Assembly: GCA_023238725.1 (NCBI GenBank)
Contig: CM041537.1
Location: 30,848,009 to 30,912,008, forward strand
Origin: Scortum barcoo
Lineage: Eukaryota; Chordata; Actinopteri; Centrarchiformes; Terapontidae
DNA length: 64,000 nt
Direction: 5' to 3'
The notes beneath the pieces are model-generated. The model was not told the DNA's origin, did not search any database, and worked only from the letters and a program-made list of their open reading frames with translations. Both the position numbers and the translations under genes were made by a program. Positions 21,721 to 36,222 of the stretch are shown piece after piece (position 1 is the first letter of the stretch; each line of letters begins with the position of its first letter).

Positions 21721-23519
21721 CACTCACCAAGAGCTGCAGTTTAAATAAATACTATTTTCTGTGTACTAAGACTAGAATGAACATTCTAGCTTCCATATCC
21801 ATTTGCGGGATATCATTTAGTTGTTTTTTTCCTCCACAAAATACACTCCAGGATAATTTACTCACTCTTGCTCTTTCAAAAATGCAAAGTTTGGCAGAAA
21901 AGAAATATTTAAGTGATGCCACTTTTGCCATTGGAATGATCATCACAGTGACCATTATGATATGTGAGATTCAAGCTTTTTAAATTTTTGTATATATTTG
22001 GTGTTCACCAGCTCATCATAACTCTACTTTTATCAAAAACGAGTGTTATGTCTCACAGTACTCAGCATTATTGCATAGTTTAGCTTAATATGTATTTATT
22101 TATTTAATCTTTCATTATTTATTTATTATGTCTACTAAAATTATATAAAAAATGATTTCTCACATACCTTTATAGCCATGCAGATAGTATCACTTAGATT
22201 TCCACTGCTAACTCAGTATAATGGAATTTGGGAAGGGAATTTACAGTAATTGGTGCCACTCAATGTTGAAAAGCATTTTTAAAATTAAAGGTCCTCACTA
22301 TGGAGATTTTTTCCCCTCCAGTAGCTCTATGGAGCTGTTTTTCTACGAGTGGTCTTGTTTTGTTTGTCTCATGCTCATGCACATCTGCAGGTGATGCATG
22401 GCACATTCCTGTAGTTTCACAGTATTCCACTGATCTAAGATGCAATGTGCTATAAAAGGCAGGAAAACAGAAGACAAACAATGCTGGATTTAAAGTGCTT
22501 AAATCCATTTTGCAAATGTTTTGGGGAAGGAAATGCATTCAACATGTTTGTTAGACCTCAAAGATACACACAGTGTTTTGGTGAGAAACACTGAATGTAA
22601 ACCTAACTTTTGTTTGTTTCCAAGAAGACTCCACAGGGCACCTTAACAGTGCTGTTCAATATGCTTCTGACTGAAAGTCAAGAATGGGGCTCACATGGCA
22701 AACAGCCGAGGAGAAGCACTTTCAAAGTAGCCAACACAACATAAGGGTACAGCCAATGTGAATTAGACCATTAAAAAAAAAACCACCAAAGAAGCAACTG
22801 CTTATAAAATTTGTGTTTCATTGTAAGCCTAGCAGTATCATCTCAGCACTGTGCTCTTTTCTCTGTACTCTGGACACTGACATGGTAATACATAGAGTGC
22901 CCCTGTTTTTTGCTTAGTTCCAACTACTAGATCAGAATCATTTGGGAACTGCTAGAAATTCCACACATAATTAAACGGCATTAAATGTATGTTTTGCTGT
23001 TGTTTCTGAGTCAGAAGAGTGTCAGTTTATAATCATATGTGGGGATCAAAAACATTGTTTCCTGTACACTTTGGAAAATTTTTTCTAGGCAAGAAAAAAA
23101 TTTATCTATTTTCTAAAATCATTTAAATTTTTTCCCCCAAATCATTGTAAGCAATACAAATTAATTACTAAGAAGATTATGAAGTGAAATGTCATTTTCT
23201 CCATGTCAGTGAAGCAATCTCAATTTCTTCTCATTGTAAAAAAAAATCCTTTTTCTTTAAGAAAAATACTTATAAAGAGGGTTGTTTTTTTTAGCAGTGA
23301 ATGTCACAGCTTTCAGGAAGTGTCAAAAGGGACATTATTAATATTTTTATTATTATTTATTTATTTATGTATGTATGTATTTATTTGAAATGTAAATAAA
23401 TGTCTGAAATCATGGATTTTTACTTTATTTGCTGTCTTTCACTGTCGACATGTAAATGGTAGTAGTTGCAAACTCAAGCACCATTTCCAGTCATTTTAAT
23501 GGAGTTGTGTTAAAATAAA

Positions 23520-23790
23520 GTTTCCTCCTGCAGGTGTCAGGTGATTTCCTGTAGCTCAGATCACAGCTCTCAGTCATGCAGCTAATGGGAGAAGGCATTA
23601 GAGGACATAAACAAGAGCTTCATCAGCCCGTCAGTTCCTCCGGCATGATGGTGCTCCCTCTCAGTCTACCACCCCTCTAGTCAGCTCTGTGTGCAGGAAA
23701 TGTCAGCCGGCATGATTGATTTGAGCTGGGCGATTCCCTGACTTCATGCTTGTATAAAGCAAGACAGCTGTTGGAAGAAATCAAATTCCT
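23520..23790. promoter_or_regulatory. Candidate cis-regulatory block
   Basis: Balanced, non-repetitive sequence within AT-rich DNA. It includes a Pbx/Meis-like TGATTGAT (about 23714), CAGCTAATGG and CAGCTG. Candidate enhancer by composition only. Confidence 0.2.
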
Positions 23791-24252
23791 GCAGGAGCTG
23801 GACATATTTTTTCCATGTGTTTAACGGAGTCATTGCCTTTCACTAGACATGTAAATAAAAAAAACATGTCTAAGATGTGGCAGGAGGTCAGTGAAAACCT
23901 CATTATATAGCAATTACAGTACAAAACCCTTCCCTTTCAAAATTGAGTTTGAAAGTCAATCTCATCTTCTAAGACTTTTCAAAAGCAAGACATGACATGA
24001 TCTATCTTTGGTAACAACTTCAAGACTTATGTTACCCACGGTGCACAGCATAGGATTTATCAAGTCGTTCATTTGTTTTAGCAAAAGATTCCTCTTTAGT
24101 TTACTCTTCAGAACACATGCAAATATTTTACCTCTTACACATATTTCCCACACTTACCCTCATGAAAACACCTCCCAACATCTTTCTGGATCTGTCTTCC
24201 CAACACTTAAGACAAAATACAAATTTCATGATGGCTTATCATGCCCTCTTCA

Positions 24253-24457
24253 CATTGCAGCGACTGTAGCTCTGGAGGTATAGGGAGTTGTCTGCCATCA
24301 GGAGACTGGTGGTTCAATCCCAAGCTAATTTCAGAATGTCCTTGTACATACTGAACCCAAATGCCTTGCAAAGGCTGTGCTGTGAATGGTATGTTATGTA
24401 AAGCGCTTTGAGTGGTTGGAACAAGAGAAAAGTGCTATATAAGTGCAAGTCCATTGC
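24253..24457 (+). mobile_element. tRNA-derived SINE
   Basis: The head contains ACTGTAGCTCTGGAGG (A-box-like) and GGTTCAATCC at 24311-24320 (tRNA B box). The body has GTCCTTG...ACTGAACCC. The 3' part reads GTAAAGCGCTTTGAGTGG and GTGCTATATAAGTGCAAGTC, the conserved tail shared by common fish tRNA-SINEs. CATTGC occurs at both ends (24253-24258, 24452-24457) but may partly belong to the element, so a target duplication is uncertain. Confidence 0.75.
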
Positions 24458-25334
24458 TTCTGTTTGGACAGATCCCTCAATACAGGTTTCGTATCATGGC
24501 ATGACTGTGTGGAAACAGTTTAATTTCACCTATGAATATGTTCTGTGTTCATACTTTGCTTCTCATTTAGATGTACCTGATAGTCTTAAGCATTTCTGTG
24601 CTGGATAAATAGTCAAAAGCAGCTGCTATGCAAAAGCCTTTGTTGTCATGTCATAAGTGATACAAGTGATACAGATTAAGAAAACAGATGAAATCCAAGA
24701 AGCGGAAACTTAGTTTGAACAGCACACTGTGAAAAAACATTAGCGCCTTTAGAGCTACTGCACTTTTGAGTCCTGATTCTTATCATTCAGGGTGACTCAA
24801 AAATCTAAACGTTATGTTATTATCTTAAGTATTAGTAGTTAGTTGGTTTGGTCAATACAAACAGGTGGATCTGCAAAGGCTCTTTAAAAAAGCTGCTTTA
24901 AAGCACCACTTGATCCTCTAAAGGCTTGTTTTACTAGTTAAAGAATCAGTCATGGTTCCATGTGACTCTAAAATTATACATATAAATGTAGCTTGGGTAA
25001 AGGCTACAACATATGATAACTAATTATTTATTTTAATTATTTTATTTTAATAATTATTTTATATTAGTAATTAAATTCTCTGTCTATAAAATGCAAGAAA
25101 AAAATATTTATCCACAACATACTTCCAGTGTTTTTCACATAGCTGTTTTTAGTTCAGAACTAAAAATAAAATAAATATTCCATTTACAATTATATAAAAT
25201 AAAATCCCTTTTTGAAAAGCTGTAACTGTAACACTTCCCACACTACTTTGGGTCCTCCAGACTGCCCCATACATATGGGATGCATGCAGTGAACTCAGGA
25301 ACTTTGAACTCGGAATTTTTATACTTATATTATC

Positions 25335-25640
25335 CCTCAGGTTCCTTCTGTGTGGAGTTTGCATGTTCTCCCTGTGCCTGTGTGGGTTCTCTCTGGGTAC
25401 TCCAGCTTCCTCCCACAATCCAAAGACATGCAGGTTAGGTTAATTGACAATTCTAAATTGCCCCTAGGTGTGAATGGTTGTCTGTCTTTCAGTGCGACTG
25501 ACACCCTGTGACTGACTGGCGTCCCAGTCCAGGGTGTACCCTGCCTCTCGCCCAAAGACAGCTGGGATAGGCTCCAGCACCCCTGCGACCCTTGTGTGTT
25601 CTCAGGATAAGCGGGTTTAGAAAATGGATGGATAGATGGA
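25335..25640 (+). mobile_element. Non-LTR retrotransposon 3'-end fragment with GGAT tail
   Basis: Begins near TGTGGAGTTTGCATGTTCTC and runs through ACTCCAGCTTCCTCCCACAA, GGTTAATTGACAATTCTAAA and CAGCTGGGATAGGCTCCAGC. It ends in AAAATGGATGGATAGATGGA. This is a very common fish interspersed repeat, 5'-truncated here. I recognise the pattern but do not assign a clade. Confidence 0.75.
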
Positions 25641-27314
25641 TATTCTTCCTCTACCCACACTTTCTAACTGTACTAATTTTAGGACACCACAGATAGTTTT
25701 AGAACAGGAGACAGGAGATTTTAGAACACCAAAGATGTCTGCATAACACCAGACTGATGTAACTTCTTTTTCTTTGAGTGACTGAATAAATATTTGGCAT
25801 GATTGAATTTTATCACAGTATTTTATGTTTGTGTGTACAACTTTGGTTGTTGTTGATAATGACTCAAAGAACTGTGTTGTTCACATTACTGCCCACACCA
25901 CTGATTGACTGTTCACCACAGCCCTGATCACAGATCACTAATGACAGAGACAACTCTTTGCACTGAAATGATGAATTTTCCCACCACAACGAAATAAAAA
26001 AAATCTGTAAAAATATGTTATTTAAATTATAGTTAATTAGCGAATGAACATTTATAAAAACACATGATTATCAGAGGTTTGAAAAAGACAACTAATACCA
26101 ATGTGCTTAAAGATTTTTCAGGAATGGGAGACTGGTCAAGTGGGCCATCTCTTCCCCAAACCCAGTGGAAATTGTTGTCAGAAATCCATACTAATTCTCT
26201 GTTCTCCCTTCTATGTTTTTTTTTCTTTCTGACCATGGAGTGGAAGATTAACACTAACATTATAAAATTATTCTCCTTACACCTATTACAAACAAATTGA
26301 AAAGATATTTTCATCATTTATGATATTATGACAGCTTGACAGCTTGACTGCAGCTGCATTATATTATTGCAATTATGAGTCATTCTTAATCAGTTAAGCT
26401 ATTGTCAAAGAAGAACACACAAAAATGGTGTAACTATTTCAGAAGCCACAATCGTGAATTTTCAGGGTTTTGTTTTAGCTGTAGCATTACAGTATCGTAC
26501 AAAAGCAGTTTCTGAACATTAAAAGTATTTTTAAGTCCTACAAGTGACAACTTTAAAGATTGTGTATTGATGCAGTTTCAGGATACATGCTGTCTGGACA
26601 CTCATTTGAACAAGACATGCAGAAAACAATCATACTCCCCAATTTCCAGCAATTGCTTTTAATTTTACAACCTTCTGTTGTTCGTCCAATCCTCTCTCAT
26701 TTGGTTTGATTGCAGGCTGTTGGAATATTCAGTTTGGATTAAAATAGCAGAAGGTCTTCAGTGCTTGTTGACTGGAAGACACAGCTGTAGTAATCTCCCA
26801 GATGTGCCTCACATGGCTCTGGAATCACTGGAGAAGTTTCCTCACAGGCCTTATGTGGATTTCAGTAAAACCAATCAGAAACTGCTGCCAAAGGAACTGT
26901 AAGTAATTCTGTGATGGCCTTGGAGACAGTAACAAGAGGAGACAGTTATAATTACCTCTGTATAGCCATAACTAGTGGCAAGATATGTGGAAGAGATTCT
27001 TTAACATGAATGTGCATGGAAAACATGTTGGACATGACTTGGACTGGCTGACCTCCTATTTATCCACCTATCTGTTTAAGCTTTATTATCAATTCTTCAG
27101 TACATGTCAGTTAGTGAGACTGTCCCTTCAAACAGCATATTTAGTCCTCTTAGCAAATGTACAAAAATGACACAAGACACAAGTGTCAAAAGTTCTCAAG
27201 TAGCCATATCACTTGTGACAGGAGCAAAGGAGGACATCAGAACAACAAAAAAAAACAAAGACAAGCAAAGACAAGAAACCGATATGGTAGTAGTGCAAAC
27301 TGGAGTCAGCTTAT

Positions 27315-27372
27315 AAACTGGTTAAAGTGGTTAAATTGGTTAAATTGGTTAAATTGGTTAAAGGTGGTTAAT
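27315..27372. repeat. Short tandem repeat, unit about 9 bp (TTAAATTGG)
   Basis: GGTTAAAGTGGTTAAATTGG and following copies, about five to six imperfect units. Confidence 0.85.
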
Positions 27373-30329
27373 GTGAAATACTCTTATGTCCTGTAAAGTG
27401 CATGTTACTGCTGGAGCCCCAGGTCCTCTTTGTTCTCTCCAGTCTTGCAGGTTCCTCACTGATTCTGGTTGTGGTCCATCTGTCTGAGGTTCACTGGCCT
27501 GGTGGGGACATGATCTGTGTCTGTGCTGTGGAGAGAAGGTCGAGTGGCCCAGAGCTCCATATGAGGACATCTAGAGATGCACCTGGACTCACAGGACTCA
27601 TTTCCATTACCTGTGATATCCTTCACACATCGACTAAACCCATGAACTCAGTATTATCTACAGCTTTATTACGACTCCATGTATAATTCCATAATATGAT
27701 TGATGATGATGTTCTCTGTACATGTGGCATCTAATGCACGTCTGTCCATCCCAGGGACATTTGATTTGATTTGATCAGGTGAAGTTGTTGTAGAGCCACA
27801 AAACCCACAGAGGGAGGAGGTTGGGGTGGTTGGATGGCTAAACTGTTAAACAGACTTTAACACAAGAGACTGCTGTTCTCTGCCCATCTCCCACTAACAG
27901 CCAGCATCCACTCTTTTAACTAAAACCACAGTCCTAACCTTAACATTGTGGCAATTATTGTAACCATGACAACACAGGTCCTTCCTCATTTTAACCGAAA
28001 CCATTATCTTTCCCTAACTAAGTTGTTTTTGTGCCTAAACTTAATCAAACTTCAACTACAGCATTGTGAGAAAACAATTTTATTTTGGACTATGTCATCC
28101 TGTTGACAGTGGCAACAGATAAGAAAACACTTAGATGTGTCATTCTAGAGGACTATCTGAATTTAATTTTTGTTTTTCCAGTGTAAGCAAGGCTAAAACT
28201 TTTAGTTTTTGGCAAAAGCAGCTGGTGGAGACAATCATGATGCTGATGGAAAAAAAATCTTTCCAACATGTTTATATGTTTAGTAAATCTGGAAAAAATG
28301 CCAAGCAGACAAGAAGCAATATATTTTTGCAGCAGTAAGAGATTTGATCTGTTTTAATAACCATGGAATGACAATTCCCATCAAATTATCCATGGTTTTA
28401 TGTATGTATAATAGCTGGATTAAAATTGATAGCATTATGGTACAACAAGGCTCATCTGCATTCCCTTGTGAAATAGCTGGAAACTTGATGATATAGTGGC
28501 ACTTGGTGATCTACTTCAGCTGCCACGCTAATTGCCAGCCTCTAAGGTCTCTTGCTAGATGTTAAAGATGCCCAGGTACACTCCAAGGTATTTACAGGAG
28601 TGAACTGCTTTGACAGATGGATAAAGTGGTTAGAGGAGACAGTGGCATTGTCCATTCCACTGTTCATCTAGTAGGCAAACTGCAGGGGGCTCTGACTCTG
28701 TTTGAGTAGCCAGCCCACTTGACAGTTTAGTATTTTGTATCTCACCTAAACACTAAAGCTTGCAGTGGTCTCATTATTAATAATCAGTTGTCTTCAGTGG
28801 TTATATAAATATCATTCATTGCCACACAAAGACATGAATGGAAACGTTTAGAGAGTAAAGTTAGAGGTTTAGTAAAACATTCCTGCTATTGTGTAGCTTG
28901 TATGATAACACTGCACTTAATCTGGTACTGCAAGAGTGACTCCTACAGAGGCGTATTTTTTTTTTGCTGCAGGATGAGAATGAATGAATGAAAGTTGAAT
29001 TCTTTGCTTTCAAACCTTTAAATATTTTGAAACTTTCCTCATGACATGATTTTTGTATTGTTTTAATGTTTCTTTATCAGAAATGCATACATAAGCAAAG
29101 ATATCTTCAACCCAGTGCCTTCCTGCATCCACCTTGATACTGACCAAATAACACTGAAGAATATCTCACCGAGCCATACACGGACTCATGTGTCTACGAT
29201 GGAAAAAAACAGTGTAACAGTATGGTAAAAGATTCATGGCCTGTTAACATATTGGGGGACAGAGGCAGATATGCCACTGCACCCCCTTAAAGCACAGGAC
29301 AGTGTGCATTAAGGAGCTGGCTCTCTTAAACATACCAATCAAAATGTTAATGGTACGTTATAAACACTGTTCCTTTATCTGACAGTGATTTACTTTACAA
29401 AGACCTTAATCCAAGAGCACGGAGCAGCTCTGCTCATTAGCAGTGGCCTTTAACTCACACTCTGGGGCGACACACACAGGTGGACACTGAGCCTGGAATG
29501 ACTATTGTGTTTATGTTATCTTTTCATAAGCTCTGTTTGAAATTTGTCAAACTGCATCACTGTTTAACTATGTGCCAGTCAAAATTTGCACTGCCAGATG
29601 TGTGCCTTTCTGCTAACCTTGCCCAAGGCTGCTCAGCCATGCAGCATTTCTCTCTCCTTATCTTTCTCTTTTCCCCTCTTTTGCTCTCTGTGTTACCTTT
29701 TTTTTGTTTCTCTGGTTCTCCAGGACTTCAAGCTCACTCAAAAACTGCCAACCATGACACTCTAATTTTCTTTTAAATTAGAGCATATGCTGGCTATCAA
29801 TTAAAGGTCATGTACACCATATAACACCATAAATAATTATGGTAACGTGCAGTAAAAAAGTCAAGCATAGACTTTCTACTATAAAACTTTGGAAGGTTTT
29901 AATCTTTATGGAAACAGTGTGGTAAAACTTACACTTTCTATTTAGCAGTAGGTCAATTATTAAAAATAAAAATAAAAACAAAATGGCTTAATTTAAAGGA
30001 CCATAACAGTTATTTTTGTTGTTTTGTTTTATGTTTTTAACCTTTTTTCCCCATAATTTTATGAAACCATACCAGTGTGTTTAATATATAATAATCCTCA
30101 CTTTATGTTGACTATATTAAAAAGACCGTAACCAGTAATGAATTAGCATTGCCTGTGAAGTCTGACATAGCTTAACTAAATATTTCTGTCCCATTATAGA
30201 TTTACATCCTCTGTAGGAGCCAATGGCCCAATGAAAGCCACAGAGATGGCAGGAAAATCAGAAAGATTTTAAGATATTAAGACTGACTCATTGTTGGTTT
30301 TAATCTTTTCATGGGATTTTTTTTATTTC

Positions 30330-30400
30330 TTTGGGTATCCTTTATTTTAGCAGGGAGGACCCGCTGAAATTAAAGTCTCCTTTTCAAGGGGGCCTTATGA
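30330..30400. repeat. Possible dispersed repeat fragment
   Basis: TCCTTTATTTTAGCAGGGAG ... AAAGTCTCCTTTTCAAGGGG resembles a fish dispersed sequence (TTTATTTAACCAGG...AGATCTCTTTTTCAAGGG). From memory of the pattern; low certainty. Confidence 0.4.
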
Positions 30401-33400
30401 CAACACAAAAAAAAAGGTTTAAAATTTACACATATAAACACAATCATACACATTCACATACGATTCCTAGAGAAAACAGCTTAGCTTTAGTTAGGGTGCA
30501 GCAATATACTGAAGGCAGACTTCCCCTATTCAGCCTGGTACCTTGATGTTTTTTATTTGACAGGTACAAAAAAATAGTAATTCTTTTCCCTTAAGAAGGC
30601 TTAACATAGTAGACAGATAGACAGAAAAATCCATCAAATAACTTTACAACATGCATTTAAAAATTCCATTTAAAAAATGTAATACTTAAAGTTGACTTGA
30701 TGTGTAGTTGCTAAAACATAGAGCAAGTGGTATGGTTTTGGTAATCTCAAATAATAAGACTGCATTGTGCAGTTAAACTCAGGACCTGTCATCACAGATA
30801 GACTGCTAGTAGAGTAACACTGGCAGTAACTGTAAACTGGCATTGGTTCTAAATTTTAGATATAATGGCCTACAAATTCCCTGCTCCATTATTTATTAAG
30901 CTGAAACATTATTATAAAGCACTTTTGTTAGGTTCATCATTAGACCCACTTATAAGATTATTTTTGAGGCTGTAAAATAGGGTCCCACAATAAAATAAAT
31001 ATCTTAACCGGTTGAGTATTTTAGGAAATAACAAGACATGTTGGAAACCCATTTTACTAATAATCTGTGAGTGATATTTTTGTTTTGTCAAACTGCATGG
31101 AAAAGGTTCATTCATATGACTTTGAATGAACTAATGTTCATGGGTAATCCAACATTTATTCTAATTTTCACACCATTTTACACCGTTTTTTATTTCTGTT
31201 AAAATGCCATAATTTGAGGCAGTGAAAGTTGAACTTGAAAAATTCCTTTTTTGTACTCCTCTACAGCTGTACAGTTTTAGAAAACTAAGAAGGGAGCTGT
31301 TTGAACAGATGTAAGGCAGAGTGAGTCAAGAATCTGTTTTGAACAATCATCCAAAGATTAAGGACGTTAAAAGCAATTGCAGGGCTTTGTTTTGACAAGC
31401 TAAAAATGTTCCTCAAACCTAATATTTACAGCAGACAAGCGTCTTCGCACTAGACACTCGACCGGTGGATGAGCTCTGTAAGTGCTTTGCATGAATTTGG
31501 CCAGCTTACATCTAAGTTAGATTGTGAGCTGTACTCTTGTCATCAAATGCCGTAAATAAGATGAAATCTAATGTGTTTCTGTGTTGCCCGATTCTCTGTT
31601 AGTGTAAGCGTTGTTGGATCTAATGATAGAGAGGCACAGCTGGCTCAATCAGCCCCAGCTCCCAATCTAAACAGAATGACATAGTGCAGGTGTCGACCGG
31701 CTCCCCTAGAACCTCGGTGGAAAACATTAGATTGGAGCAGGGCTTCCTTTATAGCTTTTAAATGGAGGCACAGGTCAAGAGCTCTTATCCAAGACCCTGA
31801 TCAATACCATGATCCCATCCAGTCAGCATACTCTGGACTGGAACAGAGAGCGAGGTGTAAACCAGACCCTGACCATTGACCCTCCTGCCAAACTACCTGC
31901 ACCTACAAAGGAAACCTCTGATGGATGGCTGCTGAAGATTGCTCTTGTTCCATGTTTGTATATAAGAATTGTAGAATTGTCATTTCCCAGCTGCCTCTCT
32001 CCTTCTCAGTTCTTAGTGAGGGTTTTAAGAAGGTCAGTTTTTCCAAAAAAGTTTTAATAAATTCAAACTGTTGCATATTTTATTTAAATTGAATTGAATG
32101 CAACTGAGCCTAATTCAAAATGATTGAAGTTAATGAAGTTAATTTTACTTGTCACTGGCAGCATGTTAAGGCATTAGCATCTGCCTTACATTTATCCACT
32201 TTTCAATACATGTATGCTATTTGAAATGCTACCACCCATTAGTCCTGAGATTGCTTTCTTAAATGTGTATCTACATTGCCTGCTGGTTATTTCCATTTTG
32301 TGCTATTCAAGAGAACAGCCTTGCAGCAAGGCATGCAATGGGTCACATAGACTGTGTATTTAGGACCCACCACCACATAAGAAGGTTTCCCCCTATTCAA
32401 AGAGTAGTTTGAATTTGACCTTGAATTTTTTTTTTAAATTAGAGAGTGTGATGCAATTAATAACTGCTTATTTGTAACCAATACTCTGTTGTTTTTCAAT
32501 GACCACAGAGAAAGCAGTTGTTTTCAAGAGTAACAGTTTGCTGATGAAAAAATGCATTTTTGCCAAGTGTGACAGGAGCCTCTTATTAAGGAAAATAACT
32601 GAATGGTTTTTGAAAGGAAGTCAAAGGAATGACATTAGTGACGTTAGTTATTTCTTTCATGACAAATTTTCTTTAATCCTCTAATGTTTCCGTCACGACA
32701 AGGCCATTCTCGCTACAGTGTTGAAAGTTGTTAATCGTCATTCAAGATGGGCAAAGCAGCATTTCCATATAATAAATTCAGCCAGGGTTGGTTCTGCATC
32801 ATCAAGTTTCACTAAATGGATTGTGGAATAATTCATCAGAAATTCATACCTTTCAATAAGACATTTGTCACAATCTGTCAAAGTCATAAACTGAGACATT
32901 TTCCATGTCTTCAGCTTGAAAACCATAGGGATTACCATCACAGCGAGTCCACTCAAAGAAAGGATGGTATTCAACAAAATGTAATCAATTACAGCGATGT
33001 AACTAAGGATATTTACTCAAGTACTGTACTTTGCTGAAATAAAGAACTGTTCTTATCAACTGTGTGTCAATTATGTTTTAAGTGTGCATTGTTGCTTTCA
33101 TGTTAAGTCTTTTCAGTCAATTTCTCTTGCTTTTTTCAGACAACAAAGTTTATCTTATCTTTATCTTTAAGTACTTAAATACTCTCATTAATTTACTTTT
33201 TTACTTCTACTTCGTTTCATTTTAGAGGGGAAATTGTACTTGTTGGTCCACTACATTTATCTGAAAGCTACAGTGAAATAAATATAAACTCAACTCCGCC
33301 ATTACCATAATATATACATAACTTACCTCTGAAAGTGGCCAAATGATGCTTGATGAGCACCTTTCCTTTTGATACTTAAATCATCAATATACCTTAATAA

Positions 33401-34695
33401 AAGATTGGAATACTTATCCCATCACTGATTAATTACAATGACACTGTGTTTTTAAACTGAAAACTGAAAATAATTGCACTGTGAAAGAAAACATATTGCC
33501 ATGTGTGTTAAGAGCCCCAGTTTAGTCACACTTAATCACAGCACTCTTTGTGCTTCAGTATTTTGTAGAAAGTCACGTTGTTAATCACAGTGGTATTTAG
33601 GTAAGAGGTATAAATATCAGACTACAGTTTATAAAACAAAATAACACAAGACCACACACAGATTTTATGAAACAAATGTTTTGTCTTCCATACTAATCAC
33701 CACTGTGATCTCTTTGTAACTGTAATTCTGTGCTTTGCAGTCAGCAGGAACAAAATGTAATATTTCACAGTGATGTTATGATAGCCTAATTCCTCTTCTC
33801 TGTGAAACACAGCATAAACTGACATACAGATGCAATGAATTTCTGCAGAGAAAACCGCAGGTGTTAAAACACTATATTGAGCGTGGGGTAATTTTGACAT
33901 GTTTTTGTTTCATTAACACTCTATTAATCCATCTGAGCGTCCAGTACACCTGTGCTATATTGTAGCATTCCTCAGTGACAGCCCGACTTGTCACGCCTCT
34001 CCTTCTTCATGTCCCCACCTGTGGTAGTCACAACAATTTATCCCCCCACTTCTCCATCCTAACATGAACCCCCGCCTGACTCAACCCTGTTGTTTTGACA
34101 GACAATGTGGAAAAAACAGCTGCTGGAAGTTCACACTAAAGCTCTAACTGTCATGTAAAAGGTTGCTTGAGTGTTGGCTGACACAATCAAAATGCAATCC
34201 ATTAAGAGCTCTGGGATAAGAGCAGCAACAGTTTGTAACTCATCGGCTTTGTTAATGGCTTGTCTTAATGTTCACTGTTAGCTGATGTCATAGCATGCCA
34301 GTTAAGCCTGAATGCATAAGTAGGAATGTGTTCTGTCATGACATGTAGTGATTACAGAAAACAGGGTCATTGAATCATCACGTCTCAATGACTACTTGAA
34401 TCGAGGCTACATGAGTCATAATCCTGGATGCTAGCAAGCATTCCTCCCACTATTATGATTAACTGGAGCTTTTAATGCCATTTAATGTCACAGCTAATAC
34501 TTTTTTCACATTTAAAAAATAAAGGAATTCATTTTTGGCCTGTTTATATTAGCTTCTATGTAACCCCAGATAGGAAAAGCAGAGATACAGCACACACTGT
34601 GTCTGAAAATGTACTTGTGCACTTCAATTTTATGCTCCAATAAACTTCAACCTTACAGTATAAAGTATAATGTTATTAAAATTAGCTTAAACTTT

Positions 34696-34733
34696 CTATT
34701 ATTATTATTATTATTATTATTATATTAAAATGC
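34696..34733. repeat. (ATT)n microsatellite
   Basis: About 9 ATT units, then TATATTAAAA. Confidence 0.9.
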
Positions 34734-35699
34734 TGCTAAGCTATTCATGAATCAATAATAGCAATCCAATATTATATTTTTGTGCTAATATCACTGTTTA
34801 AATTTAGAGTAGTTTTAGTATTTTTATATTGTGGTGTTATTTCGACTAAAGTAAAAGACCTTTTTCCACCACTGGCAATTACTTTTTTGTTCTAACGAAA
34901 TGAGAAAATAGTTTCATAGTTATATTGCGAAACTATGGCTATGAATTCTTATAGTTGGAGATGTGAAAAGAGTATGTGTAGAGTTTGTGTACAAAGTAGT
35001 AAATAGTTAATGACCCTGAAAATCACAGAAAGCTACTCAGTGACAGGATTTAGAGTGAATGTAGCCCAATTTGTGGCTTTGACTGAAAACAAAGATGCAC
35101 ATTTGTTGGAAATAGATTCTCTTTGTGTCAGCCCTCCCTCTCATGTGTCAGTATATTACGATATGGTTGTATTTGGTTCGGGGAGGTTCAGTTGTGGTGG
35201 CTGAGTGATGTGAACCCTCATTGGCCCCTCTTTGAGAGGACATGCTGATTAGCTAATCACCTGTGTACACAAAGCCTGTGCGCTCCTCTCCCTCCATATT
35301 CTCTTTGACAGACATGAGGGGACAACACAGTCCTGCTTTCACACTCCTTTTCATCGCAGTGTGGATAACAGCTTTGCTGCAGCCTGCAAGACAGTAAAAC
35401 ATATTTATCATTTCAACAGAGTCACCAGGTGAGGTCTGGCCTGGTCTGCTGTACAACCAGGGAAAAAAGGAAATGATGAAAACTTCTTTTAATGCAAGCC
35501 AGGTAGAGGCTTATTACCGGCTCAGCTCTGGATCCTAAACCTGAAGTGACTTAAAAGGTTTGAATCTGCTGTTATAGTTTATAAAACATTACAAATAGCT
35601 TTATCATCTCTTTTTTTCTTCTTCCACGCAGGGGACTCAACATTCATTCTGTAGAAACAACTAATTTATCACTGTTGCAACAGACTGCTGTACATAAAT

Positions 35700-36060
35700 G
35701 TTATCTCAGGGCACACACTGCTTACGTTGCCATTCATGAAACTCTGTCCTAATTATCTTAGCACTGCTAACAGATGAGTTTTCCCGGTAAGAAGAGAAGG
35801 ACACGGGCAGACCGGCTGGCCTCAGAGGCCTGATGTGGCTCAGACCTGTCACTGCTCAGCAAATTGATTCAGTGGCACGCTCCACACTGAATAAAGGAGC
35901 AGTGGGGGTAGTGAGAGACTAGCAGTCTATTCATTAATCACTGAGGTAAACAGGCCATCCAGTGACACCTGGTCGGGTTAATGCCTGGGACCCCAGAGTA
36001 ATTACCATTTCCCTCCCCAGCCAGCCCCAACCAGCCATTCACATGAAAGCTTGTGATTAT
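35700..36060. promoter_or_regulatory. Candidate cis-regulatory block
   Basis: GC-balanced, non-repetitive sequence with CAGACCTGTCACTGCTCAGC (TGTCA, Meis-like), CATTAATCACTGAGG and ACCAGCCATTCACATG. No coding frame fits. Candidate only. Confidence 0.2.
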
Positions 36061-36194
36061 AAAGGAAATGGGAATTAGCAGAAACATTTCAGAAAGGCGG
36101 TCTTCAGCTCACTGGTAGCAGGGAGGGCTTGCAAAAGAAAAGGGAGGAAAAGAAAAAGTTGGTGGAGATGTGGGCTGATTGGAGTTTTCCCTAT

Positions 36195-36222
36195 GGGGGG
36201 GGTGGGGGGTGGGTATGGGGGG
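36195..36222 (+). other. G-rich tract with G-quadruplex potential
   Basis: Guanine runs of 8, 6, 3 and 6 separated by T, T and TAT. This satisfies the G3+N1-7 x4 pattern on the plus strand. Confidence 0.85.

Larger units (their letters stand above)
18655..24249. other. AT-rich intergenic sequence
   Basis: No coding exon is supported. It contains microsatellites at 19746-19775 and 19848-19892 and a short ACAAGT tandem near 21260. Two non-repetitive blocks (about 21480-21720 and 23520-23790) look like candidate conserved elements. The rest holds nothing recognisable. Confidence 0.6.
25645..36190. other. Gene-poor AT-rich region
   Basis: About 10.5 kb with no supportable exon. It holds a short TTAAATTGG-type tandem (27315-27372), a repeat-like segment at 30330-30400 and an ATT triplet microsatellite (34696-34733). 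Non-repetitive candidate regulatory blocks lie near 31430-31960 and 33930-34480, and another at 35700-36060. Confidence 0.6.
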
